Shown one piece after another: positions 1 to 13,000 of a stretch of DNA of 64,000 bases; the first letter of the stretch is position 1; each line of letters starts with the position of its first letter. The notes under the pieces were generated by a model that was not told where the DNA came from, ran no database searches, and was given only the letters and a program-made list of their open reading frames with translations. This stretch comes from Rhododendron vialii (Eukaryota > Streptophyta > Magnoliopsida > Ericales > Ericaceae). The translations under genes were made by a program, and so were the position numbers. The stretch lies in NCBI RefSeq assembly GCF_030253575.1, contig NC_080560.1:42609001-42673000 (forward strand), written 5' to 3'.

Positions 1-2958
1 TTTTGATTCACAATCCCTCGATTCACATTCCCTCCGAGACGCTCCCTACCATAGAAGAAACCTCAACTTCTACCAAGAACGCCAACCCTTGCATTCCGGC
101 AATCTGCACAATAAAGTGGACATCCCTAATCAGAAGGCAACAGAGCCAAAGCCTCAGAAAATGGTAAATAGGCCAATTGAGAAGTTCCAAACAGAGATTT
201 TACCTCCTAAATCGGCTAAGTCAATTCCAACGACCCACCATAAGCTTTTATCTCCCATCAAAAGCCCTGGTTTCATTCCATATAGAAATGCCGCTCACAT
301 AATGGAAGCAGCAGCTAAAATTATCGAACAAGGACCTCAGGCTAGTACCAATGCCAAAATGCCTTCGTTAGGGACTTCCTCAATTCCCTTGAAAGTTAGA
401 GACTTGAAAGAGAGAGTGGAAAGTGCACAAAAACCATTAAGGCTTGCGGAAGCTTCTGGTTCCATAAGACCAGTTGAATCAAATGCTGCCAAGTTTCTCA
501 AAGGGCAGTCGATGAATAAAAGTTTGAACGGATCAATGCATGTGATGTCTGATTCAGGAGATTCTTCTGGTACAAAAACTACTGGAAAATCGGTTTCACT
601 TGCGCTCCAAGCTAAAGTCAACGTTCAGAGAAGAGAAGGGTTGAATCAAAGTGACAGCAGGAGCTTATTTGGCCAGAAAGAACAAGGTGAGGTGACGTCA
701 GGCCAGCAGTTCTTTAAAAGTCAACCGAATAGCCAAAAGAGGACACAGAAGAAATCTTCTGCACATAGTTCTTCCACTGTGCTACGGCAGAATAATCAGA
801 AACAGAATTCTGCCAATGATAAAGAGAAGGTACCCTCAAAATCCTTGCTCTCTAATTCCCAAGGTAGAAAAGTGTTGTCCGGAGATTCACGACACAAGAG
901 CTCCGGTAAATTTGGTGGGACCTCAAAAACTGGTTTGAGGAAGTCAGTGCCTGAAGCGACAGAGTGTGAAAAAGAAGTCTCAAATTCCAGCACAAAAAAT
1001 GTTCCACGCAAGAAACGATCAATAGATGGGAATTTTCACCATGATAACACTGAGAAATCTCTTCGATCTAGTGCAGTTGAGGATAGACAATTTACCTGGA
1101 CAGAGGATAGAAAAAGGAAAGGCAGTGATGTTGTTTCTTTTACATTCACAGCTCCATTGACTCGATCAGTACCTGCTCGTGAGTTCTCAGCACAAGTGGC
1201 GGAGGAAAATTATGGCTTTCGTGGAGATGGAAGAGGTAAAACTATTATATTCAACTCAGATAGTCCAAATAACCGAAATCTGTCTTCACTTGGATGCAAT
1301 GTGCTAGGAGCGGATGCCTTGAGTATCCTGTTGGAGCGAAAGCTAAAGGAATTGACTCATGGAGTTGAGTCTCCCAGCTATAGAGCTGGGGTGGCTGGTG
1401 ATTCGACTTCGTTTGATCAAGATTTGGTACCCAATTCTAAAGCAGTGTTCACCACACCTATGTCCCACAATGGAAAGAGACAAGATGCGATGCTCATGGA
1501 CAAAGTGGGTGGTGATTATGGCTCTATTTTTTCTTCCACTGATTCTATGGGACTCATGGCGAAACTCAAGCTTCAGGTATGCTTTCTTCCCTCTGCTCAT
1601 CATTATTCTTGCCTTTGTTTCCTTTCTTGCATATTTGACAGTTGCTACTTGCCAGCAATTTGGACTGTTTTTCATGAGACTGACTGAATCCGTTCGAGTC
1701 AAGTTGCCCTTTCTTGTCAACCCATGTCAATGTTCTACTAAACAGAGTTTGCAAGTTTTTTGTGAATGTTTGTATAGGGAACAGTAGAAAGTGCTCGAAA
1801 GCAAGCCAGCTACTCCAACAGCTTATATAGTGGAGTTTACAGGGCAGTGATATTATAGTAGTCCCTTTCATGTGAACTATATCTTCACAATTCTTAACTT
1901 TTTCAGTGGATTTCAAGTTTGTGTTGCCTTGGATTTCAAATGTGGCCAGCAAAATAGTGCTATTTGACACTGACTTTTTTGTGCTTCTTATTGAACCAGA
2001 ATAGATAAAAAGAGCAGATTGTGCCTCTTTACTTACATAATGTATTTGCTTATCGATTTTTCCAAATGTTTATTGACTTAATGCTGCAACAATTCCAGGC
2101 GGTGGACAAAATGGACGAGTGTGGTAGCAATGATATGGAAGCTAGAAAGTTGTTCCACTATCGACATCCAAGTCCAATCTCTGTTCTTGAACCTTATTTT
2201 CCATCAGAAAGTTGCAACTCTTCTGATAGTGCAGATAGTAACAGTACACAAGGTAACATTCCAAATTTCCGTCTTTTCTTTCCTCATAGCAAGTTCTGAA
2301 TTTAGAGAATTTAATTCCAGGTAGCAAGCTGTGCTCATCTGTTCTTGCTCAAGAAGCGATCCCCATAAGTTATTCAAAGAAGTTCCATTCAGTGGACTCT
2401 GATGCAGAATTATTGGACTCAGCTTCCACAACTTTTGCTAGGATGAACAAGACTCATTTTATGGGATCAACAAACACATGGGAACTGGTATATGTGAAGG
2501 AGATACTGTTTAATGTGGAGTTTATGTTTAAGGACTTCGCTTTGGGGCGGGCTCGTGAGATCATAAACCCTCGTCTCTTCGACCAGTTGGAAAGTCGGAA
2601 AGAGGTCTCAGAAGGAGAAGAACAAAAGCTAAGACGAAAGGTACTATTCGATTGTGTGAGTGAATTCACAGACTTGAGATGCAGGCGTTTTGCCAGTGGG
2701 GGAAGCAGAACTTGGGCAAAAGGGTTGTCAATTTTGAGAAGAAAAGACCGGTTAGCCGAAGAAGTATATAAGGAGATTTCCGGTTGGGGAGGAATGGGAG
2801 ATTTTATGGTTGATGATCTTGTGGACAAGGATATGAGCAGTTGTTACGGAAAATGGCTTGATTATGAAGTTGAGTCGTTTGAACTGGGAATAGAGATTGA
2901 AGGCCGGATACTTGATTCTTTGGTTAATGAAGTGATAGCTGATATTTTGGTGCTTTAG
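1..2958 (+). CDS. TRM6/7/8-like (TON1 recruiting motif) protein, 5' partial
   Basis: Three exons: <2..1576, 2099..2252 and 2321..2958. All junctions are GT-AG and the reading phase is kept, giving at least 788 residues. The frame stays open to the left edge, so the true start is outside the window. Seen: a conserved block SPGFIPYRNAAHIMEAAAKI (bases 263-322), a KSVSLALQAKVNVQRREG block near 583-640, a long basic, Ser-rich disordered middle, and a C-terminal DUF4378-like region from about 2479 to the stop (WELVYVKEILFNVEF ... FELGIEIEGRILDSLV). This layout is that of the Arabidopsis TRM6/TRM7/TRM8 group, which recruits TON1/FASS-type complexes to cortical microtubules and the preprophase band. 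Family assignment is from memory of the motifs; which TRM it is cannot be said. The apparent extension of exon 1 to 1687 is intron read-through. Confidence 0.85.
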
Positions 2959-4022
2959 TTTCTTGAGCATAGTTTTTCTCTTCGCCTCCACTGTAGTGAT
3001 TATGGTCAAGGTTGGTCCATGTTTGTTCCCCCCAACTTTCTCTTGTACAAATGATGGATAAGGTTATATTCTTTTGTACAATTGATGGACAAGGTAGAGT
3101 GCTTCGAAAGGTTGATTAATCACCTTCTACATTGTCTTGGAAACCTTCCATTTCCATGGATATTTAATTTGTTTTTACACACCCTGGTTTATCAGCATAG
3201 TTTTGAAAATTTTGCTCCTTTCAGAGGCACTAGAAAATCTCATCCATTAATCTAGCCCCGGGTCTTCTTGAACAGACAAGGCCACTATACATGTTGGAAA
3301 GGACGACAATGGTACTCCTTGGTAACGAGTTAGGATAAATCTATTCTAATATAGAAAGAGAGAAGATCAATCGGTGTGGACTTTTTGTAAGTATCTACCA
3401 CCCATTTGATTTCCAAAAAAGTGCACAAACCAGTATGAATGCATGTATGTACGCATTTTCTGGTGCAGTTTTCTTCTTTCCCTGGCTTTAGCAAATCAGA
3501 GTATAGGTTACACATGTTCCTTACAAATTGTACAACACAATACTATTTTGTATCTGAACTTGGACACACATCGCATGTGCCCAGACCCTAGTCAAACTGA
3601 GTGACAAGACTGATTTGACCAACTGTCCATTATGCATAACAGAACCAGAGCACTTGCAAACTACCAAATGAAACTGGCACCTTGTTGCCTTAACAAGCTT
3701 TCGCTGGCCCTAGATCACTTCAAGATTTCAGAAACTGCGTTTTCGAAAGACTCTGCTTTTAAAAATAATAATAAAGGCACCTTCAAGAGCTCCCATTCGA
3801 ACTGACAAGTTACAATTAAGTACATGCTGAAATTCAACCTAGTAACCAATTTGGTTTCATTGAATCGCGCTTTGCTCTCTCTCTCAAATTCTATTCACAA
3901 ATCCGACGAATTTACAAGATTGACATCATCAGCTGTGAGAAGCTTACAAATAATCTCTATACTCACGACTAAATATTTTCGTTGTTCTTTTAAATACCAG
4001 TTTATGATCAAGGAATGCAAGA
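2959..4022. other. Intergenic, convergent 3' ends
   Basis: This 1.06-kb gap lies between two convergent genes, so it holds both 3' UTRs. A short motif around 'aatgatgga' with flanking text is repeated at about 3046-3060 and 3075-3090. I see no exon-like segment, RNA gene or clear transposon. Confidence 0.5.
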
Positions 4023-7000
4023 TCACCGTAGATCTACCACGTCAAACTTCATCCTCTCATTCATATAAACATGAGAACAGTGCTCGTAGATTGGACTTCC
4101 ATCCTCGGCCTCCTCGTGAGGATGAAAACCCCGCTGCTGACAATTTCGTATAACTGAAACACCACTTGGATCGGACAGGTGAAAGATGCCATGCGGACTG
4201 TAGAAGCATAAAATACAAAGGAAGAACAGAAATTAAGGGGAAATTGAGAAATAGGCACATGAAATGAAACAAACAGGTAACCTAGGTTGTTTTTTTTTTA
4301 CAAGGAGTTGTGGCCTCTAAGAAAATTGTGACTAATCCCCAAGCCCATGCAATTCCCTCAACCCATAATACCAGGATATTGACATTATTATACAACACAA
4401 CAACAACAGAACCCATGTAGTCTCCAATCATTGGAGGTATGGGCAGGAGAAGATTGGAGACAGACCTAACCTTTGACAATATGCACAAAGTGGTTGCTCT
4501 CAGAATACCACTGAAACAGTGGCCCCCCCTATATCTGTTTTGCTGCGAAACCATGCCCCCAAATCAAAGCCAAATGGCATCAAAAAGGGCAGGCCTAGAG
4601 ACCCAATTCAATTTCTGTGCACATTACTATAATGAATTAAATTCATATCTGGTAAATCCAAAACTTTTATTATCCACTAGATTGTAACTTCTGCTCCAAT
4701 ATATAAATAGGATGAAATGCACAGGCATCTGAGGACACAAGTCTACCTGGATGTGTCTGTGGGAGCCATAACAATTGCGATAGCTTCTGGTAACATGACC
4801 TAAGGAAAAGAAACAAAGCAAATACTTAAAGGGGATTACAAATACTTAAAGTTATTATGAAAGAAAACCAAGTAATGAACCACTAGTAGACACAGTCAAG
4901 AGTAGTCATGAGCAAAGAGTTGGAAGTCAACAAAGCCTTGAAGGAATGTGCCAATATATACTGCAGTATTACAATATCAAGCTACTCTTACGATTAGTAA
5001 ATTAAGTTGGTTAGTCCATGCAAAAACATTTAAGGAATGCACTTTTGAGGAGAATAATAACTCCTTTCTTTTGTCAAATTTCCCTATCCATAGGGGCCCT
5101 TATTATAACACAAAGCTCGAAGCAATGGATGAAATGTTAGTGAATGCTGGACACGAGCAGTGGTTTTTAAAACTTCTTCACTGCCATGAAAAAAGAATAA
5201 AAGATCATGGTATAAGGAACTTCACCCCTCAACTGGCCACATATTCAATCTTGTCTGCCCTTACATTTTCCACCATTAACTACCACAAACTCATATCTCA
5301 GTAAACAAGTACGAAGGTAACCCCCCCAAGCAGCATTTCACACATCACAAAAAGAACAAATAGGGTGGCTGAACATTTAACACCTAAAAATGAAACAAAG
5401 AAAAGAATCGACAATTACCAAGAGAACTCAAATCCACAATAGTAACTCTAGAGCAGATAGATATGAATTTCCTTAACAACAAAAGACTTGTGTACAGTCT
5501 AGGAACTGTATCCTTGAACAAAGTCAAGGTTGCTCTATTATGTGTATGTGTCACAAGTTCACAAAAAGGAATCTCATATCCGTACAAGGACAAGGCTTCG
5601 CCTATCTGGCCCTCCCAGCGCTAGGTTATCCTATGAGTACTGTTACAAACCATTAAAACTTAGGCACCTCATTCACTCGAAGACTGAGTGCACCAGAGCC
5701 AAAGTAATGAATATACAAAGGGTGCAAACCACAATTCACGAATTTGACAGAACCAACATGAATTGACCTACACTACGGATCCGTAATTGAATCTGGGTTT
5801 AAAAACAATATCTCGCATTACTTTGGCCAGCAAATACATTTCTTGTTTCAAGTTCTCAATGAAAGAAAGCAACCTAAGCCACCAGAGTGTCCACTGGGAA
5901 GGAAAATATAACCATTTACCAGTATCATTCCTTGATGATTATTGTTGATTGGTTGCTATTACGACAACTACTGGTACTTTTTCTGATAACTCAGGGTGTC
6001 TGACAGTCTGAGCCAGCTTATGTGCACCTAGACTAATCCCTAGGGGCCAATCACACTGTCCAGTTGTTCCCTAATAAGGGGCCATTTAAATCCGGGACAA
6101 AGTCTAGTATGTGCAGGGCCCACAAGAGTTAATAGTACCTATGAGGTTTTGAACTTGAGTCTTGAGACATAGGACGTAGCAAACCCTTAGTACCATGTCT
6201 TAACCACCAAGCCAACCCCTTGGGGTTCATGTCAACTATTGGTACTAATCACTATATGCTTCAAAAACAAAGGCAACTAAAAATAGCTAAAGAAATGAAC
6301 AACATGCGTAAATGTTCTCAATTACCTGATATGAGTAATGCGTATGCAGATCAACTGATGACATAAAACAAGTCTGTGATGGGTGTGTCTGAAATCAAAT
6401 TAAGATTCTGTAAACACATTGGCTCAAGATAAAAAGAAAACAGAAAAAGAAAACCTGCTATTACATCAATTGACAATATCAGTGAATTCGCTACTTCTAC
6501 AGCCACAATGTGAAAGTTCTTATGCACTAAAAGCTTTCCAATTGACCACAGAATGTTTTAGCCGCCAACAACAAACAAACAGAAAAAAGGGTGGAGTTCT
6601 AGGCCAGTCTAACACGTCTCATTGTTCTCATTTTCCTTTTCAGTTTTTGGAAACACAATATTGGGATGTTTGAACACATTACTGTTTAGATGTCCTCATT
6701 ATCCTAGCGGTGCGATGCTGAGGGCTTTCATAGGGGCTTTTCCATTTTGGTATGTTCCAAAAATCCTTTTTGAGAAGTCAAAGTATAAATTCAGTCATTT
6801 TCCAAAATATCACTTATAAACAACTATAAGTGTTGGAAAGTAGTTAAAATTAAGGGCAATGCTGGAACAATATCTTCAAATTGAAAATAAGTGCAATCAT
6901 TACATGTCTTCTTCCAAAAAATCTAACTCCGAAAAGGGACCAACAATAAAGAACGAAGGGAGTAGAACACAACAAACTACGTCGAATAAATAACAAGAAG

Positions 7001-10000
7001 TAGTCAGGAAGATACTGTAAGACTTACATGGATCCATCCGAGTTGAAATAGTGAGCGTGTGTCTTGGATTTCAAAGATTTCTTCTTCATTCAAGGTCTGA
7101 CACTGAACATTGAAAAGGTTATTCTGGTAAGTACCATCATAACCAACAGTTGATCCAAATAAAAATAAAAAACCCCCGTCCTTGGCCTCGAGGAGTGGTG
7201 AGCAGCACGGATCTTGAATCAATCAAATGGCATAGTCTTAGGGTAAGGGGGCTTTCCTTTGTTAGAAATCCAGACATAAATTAAGGAGTTTAGGTCCAGA
7301 CTTCTGCTTGCATCAATTTACTAATCTAGCCATACAAATCATATGGTTTTATTATCAGTGGCAAAAGCATGATAAATCTCTCCAAATGAAAGCAATAGAG
7401 TAATTATTTTGGAATACTCACTCTGTTCCATATTGAGAGTCCGCTACGAAAAGTCATGCCATTTTTCAAATAAAAAAATAATTACTTTTGTGTAATTTTT
7501 CCGCACCAAATTAAAGTACTAATTGAGATCTTTAATACGGTGCGAAAAAATTCAAAAAATTATACCCGGAAGTAGTTGAAAATGGCAAGAGAGAGAGTAT
7601 GAGACTCTCAATATGGAACGGAGGGAGTACATCACTAAATCTTAGAACCTTAGCTATCAAAAGATGTATCAAATGACAGTTGAAAGATCATGACAACAAA
7701 ATACAACAGAAAACAAGTCAAACAAATTTGAAGCTGAGAAACGGGAAGTGGGATTAACAGCTCCAAAGTGATTGCCGCACTAGAAAGAAGTTTTCTTACC
7801 GAATCAGAAGTTGACTCCTGCTTTGGGATGATAAGTGTACTGATATGGAACATCCTGTTTTTCTACACCAGATGAAAACAAGACACTAAGAAACCACACA
7901 AGAACATTATTTAATATATATATATCTTCAATTCATTTCAGAATCTTACAAGTGAACCGGCAAGAACACCACATGTTTCTAAATTTTTTGCAGTATTTTC
8001 TCGCGCTAATCTCAGAAAATCTTCCATCATTTTTACTGGCTGCAATGCAAGTAAAACTAGCATCACATTCATCAAGAATAAACATAGTGAACACCAATTC
8101 CTAAGCAAGGCATAAAGCTGTAATCAAAACAAACAAATCAAGCAAACATGAAGGAATTGTATTCTCAGATTTACAAGAAAATCCAGCACGTAAGACCTAC
8201 AATGTGTAAATGCTGGAAGGAATTGGAGCTGTGCATTCCATCCTGCAATGGTTTTGCTGGTCCTGGTCTTGGATCTGCAACTCTTGATGGAGAAATTGGC
8301 AGAAGCTTTGGTTGCACTTGAGCAAGAACTGGAGGAGGAGAAGGTTGCCTGATATTGCCCAAGACGAAAGGGCCATTGCTTGCCTCATTAGTTAGGTGAG
8401 AGCAAGAGTCATCAGAAGGCTGTAACCATCTTCCATCATCCAAAGACAGTAATGATTCCATGGTAGATTTATCTACTCCTGGCTCGCCATCTTTGAATGC
8501 CACAATGTCATATTGTGAAGCTTGATTCAGGCTATAGCAGAGGATAACAACAGAAGAAAATATTACAAGGGAAACATTTGCGGTAGGAACTTAAGATAAC
8601 AAAACAGAGGGAACAATTAAATAGATTCAAGGAAATATTAATTCGAAGGATAAAACCATGAAAGAACAGAAGGACAAAGTTGGTATAGCCCTGACCCTGA
8701 ATTTTCATTTGGAGCCACATCAGCATGGCTTGGATAGTGAACCTGCACCACAAAATGGAATTAGACTAACAGAGTGTTCAAGTCAAAACAAAATGAGATG
8801 CAAACCTAAATATTTTACCTTTATCTCTGGGCTAGGTCCCAGCCACTGACCCTGAAGACCATTTGGGCCCAATAAAGAGTGTCTAGACAAAGTTTCCTTC
8901 TTCGGCATAGGTACATTAAGAGAACTGCATGTGTTTCCAGGAATTGTCACAACATCTTATCCTTGATAACATACCAAAATTAAACAGGTGGATGATGTTA
9001 TATTCACATGCACTATTCAGTTCCAACAGCAAATAGACTCATCTCCTTAAACCACAAAAAGAGAAGTGCTACATGCTCTATTTATGGAAGTGAGTTTTTC
9101 AGCTAAAAATGGTTTGAAATGAGATGATTTAAAAGATAAGAAAACATCTGGAAGAGCAAGACAAGCACCAAAGGCACCAACTACAAGTTTTTTTTTGGAA
9201 ACTGTGACTGTATTATAAACCAAAACAAGAGGGAATTCCCCAAGCACAATCAAACAAAACTATACAAAAGAAAAGCCTATGAACTGAAAATACAAAAAGG
9301 AATGCACCAAAGCAGGTGAGACCGTGAGAGATGCCTGAATCTTTAACATTCCTACATTGGGAAGCCTTGATTCTGATCTCAAATCGAATTTGGCTACAAA
9401 CAACTGGGGGAGATCTCTGGATGCCTCTGCAGATACAGAAGTTCCGTTCTTGCCAAGAAAGTAAACAGAAGCAGCAAAAGCAAGTTTCCTGAGGGTGGAG
9501 GGGAATGATTTTGCAGCAATTCTAGAGCAGATCCAAATGGCATTCTGAGACCAAGTTTGAACTGCCTATACCTCCATTCCATACACTGATCACCAAAACT
9601 GGCCACCACCCCGAACTAAACCTCCTAAACCCATGACATTGTGTGAAGGACTATAACGAATGACTATGATAATACTAAAGTGGCATACTCATACGAATCA
9701 TAGTGGAAGCCTAGATAGACGCGTGCACATAAAGGACCTCCACTCCACTGAGTTTGCCACAATGTTTCCCAACTCTGAAACAAACGACCTTCTTGACACT
9801 TCCTGATTAATCCTAGTAGCATGTCAATGCATTCTGGAGGATGCAGGAGTAGAGCTTCCAAATTAGAAACCTCTAGCCATGGTTAGAAGCTTATGTGAGA
9901 TCTAGAACAGAAATTGTTGATCCTTCACTAGTCCTATCAAAAAGTTTAAACAAGAAGCTATTTGCTGAGGGCTACATCAAGGTTTAGAAACAGGCAACAA

Positions 10001-13000
10001 AACTCTTCATGAGGAAGGTTTCTGAATAAACTTGATGAAATAAGAATCTTCAACATTAAATTCCAAACAACATTGGTTAAGTGGTTAAAAATTGACCTAA
10101 TCACCATTTAGGTCGTAGGTTCAAACCCAACGGCAGCTACTGTTCACATATAACATCAAAGGATACGTTTCCCTAATCAACACGCCCGAACCCCCCCTCC
10201 CCCTTTCCTTTCAAACCCCCGTAATATGGACTGAACTGGGGATATTCATTGAAACATAATCCTTCAATAAAAAAACTAGTATAGGCAATAAACAACAAAA
10301 ACTAACTTTTACAGGCTGTGTATCTATAAAATATGATGGCATTGATGAACTACTCACGGCTTCTGGAGTTGTGCGTCAATCGAATTTGTGGGTAAGAATT
10401 TAGTATCGCCATTGTTCTGCTTCCATGAAGATGAAGGTGCTTGTCTGACTAGCTACAACCACATGAAGAAAGCAGATTAAAAGAAAAGGAACCCAGGAAT
10501 ACCATCTAAGAAGAAACCAAGCATGGGGAAATAACAGAACTTCACAGTCCATATAGACAGTTAATGGGGGATCATAACTGAATGGATTGTTACGATCATT
10601 ATGCATCCAAGAGTGAGGCTGAGATGCCCCAAGGACTAGGCATAGTCATGAAAGCTCAATAAACAAAGCTTTCATCAAGTCATAGGAAACTGGGTGTTTA
10701 TCCTATTCAAAAGCAAAAGTAAGAAAGCATCAAAACGGAGCATCTCAAAATAGTTTTGTTTTTTCAGCTCTTTAATCTGTTTCTCCCCATATGCCAACAG
10801 AAAAATTTGTGCCAGACCGGTTGACATAGTTTCCAAGACAAAAAAATAATTCATAACTTAGGATGAAACCGCAAGAGGTTTTAATGCTAAATTTAGGATG
10901 CTATCCCCTAGGAAAACAATTGCTTCTTTGCCTTACTTTTGACTCGAATGCATCTCCCCAAAGTCTTCGCCTTACTTTTGACTACAAGAGCACATGGAAT
11001 CTAAGTTTAGTGGTGGTCAAAGTGCTAGTGTTGACAAAGTGACCCTCTAAATTCAGAAGATACCAAGAAGTGACCATTTTTTGTATCTTGGCTCTATTGT
11101 TAGCAATGATGGAGAGATTACGAAGAATGTGATGCACAAAGTACAAGTTGGATGGGTCAAATGGTGGAATGCTTCGGTAGTATTGTGCGACCACAAAGTT
11201 GACACAAAATCTATACTGCATTGTTATAAGACCAGCAATGTTTTTTGGCATGAAGTTTTGGGCAACTAAGAAACAACATGCAAGCGCTGCTGAAATGAAA
11301 ATGTTGACATGGAAGTGTGGTAAGACTTTGCAAGATAGAATTAGAACAAAAAACCCTTGGGGGATGGTAGGGGATACCAATAGAAGATAAGATGCAAAAG
11401 AGCAGAGCAAGGTGATCTGGACATGTCTATCTCAGATCGATCAATACGGTAGTCAGCAAAAGTTATTTGACTACGACATGACTAAGGGACATGTAGACCG
11501 AAATTGGTAGTAGAGGCACTTGTTAGGAAAGACTTAGTCTCTTGGATGTCATGGAACACAATGCCCTCGACAAATCTCAAAGGAAAAAACGAATTAATGT
11601 AGCCGCCCCAAATCATTAGGACTTAAGGTTCGGTTCCGTTGGTCTGGTAATTTTACAAATTCATCACTTTAAAGAACTAAAATACCTCGTGGGACAAAAC
11701 GGTATAGCATCAGTCACAATAAAACTCATGTACTCACAAATACCTGCTTATCATTCAGGCTCAAAGAAGCTTTCCTATCCGAGGGGGATTCCTGTAAACC
11801 ATATGAAATTCTTCCTTGGGTGTCAAGTTGATAATCTTGAGTCCCTGCATGAGCTTTGTTTCTTTCATTCAGTAGACGTTGAAATTTAGGCTTCAACGAT
11901 TCAAGCTCATCCAGCACAACTGACAATTTCTGGAAGAAAAAACAAAGACAAGTCAAATGACATCTTGTTACCAAAACTACTACATATTGATTGTCTTGCA
12001 TAGACTTATTGTAAAAATAAAACTGATACACCCTACTAACCTTTGTGTAAAATGCTCTTTCTCTTGGAAGCAAAACCGGGTAATCTCGATGGAAGGGTAT
12101 AGTTTCAGACACCAAGCTAGGCAAAGTAAAGAATTAAGCTTATACATATACAGTTTCCTGGAAGATTAGAAATGTCAAAGAAATCAAGCAGCAATGTCCT
12201 TACCATACCTGGAGTATCTAAGAAGCATGACATACAAGTCTATGATGTTCTTCTCCTCCCGATAAATACTCGCCTGGATGTCAGAAATTTGACAAGACAA
12301 TATGTAGATTAGACAAGATAAACGAGAGAAGGGGCAAACAAATTACAAATCATACAATTGTAAAGTATACTGTTTGAAAAATTCTAAACCAAACCAAAGA
12401 AATCAAATCCAATAGTGGCTATACCACTCTTTTTTATGGGAAAACTAAAAGCTGGCTTACTAAGGAGCACGGACAACCCTACGCAAAGGCACACATGTCA
12501 GATATCCATGTCAAACAAGGACGCTACTCAAACTCTCAAAGTATGTATGAGACAGTGAGTCAGTGACTCTTCATCAACGTGTCTTATGTGATAAATTAAG
12601 CACATAATAAAGAGGCAAAAAAAAGTAGTGAGTATGGTTGCAGAAGGTAATCTAAAAACGGTCCCCTAAAAGTAGGAGACCTCTAATTTTCATCAAGAGT
12701 TGAAGAAAAAGTAGAGACTATTGCAGAGAGAGACTATTGCAGAGGATGCTCTTACATTCTACATATGAAAGACTAAAAATAGCTTTAGCTATCTAGTGAA
12801 CACAGCTATGCAAACGGACAACTAGTTTAAGTAGTTTTCCATGTTTCCCCTTGTCATAAAGTGAAAATGAGTCCAATGACAACCCCCGTATCTCACTAAA
12901 AATCCGCCTCACTAGACTACTCAGAATGGCAAGTCAAGTCAAATGGTACATGAAAAATGGTAAAATCATATCAAATGTCCCCTAAATTAGGATCATCTTG

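Noticed and set aside
1359..1970. Frames of 125-142 codons across the end of TRM exon 1 and intron 1
   Set aside because: They cross the splice donor at 1577 and lie in intron; no homology features.
10074..10128. Possible tRNA gene from good A and B boxes
   Set aside because: No acceptor or anticodon stems pair; the sequence fits a SINE head. The same holds for the other six copies.
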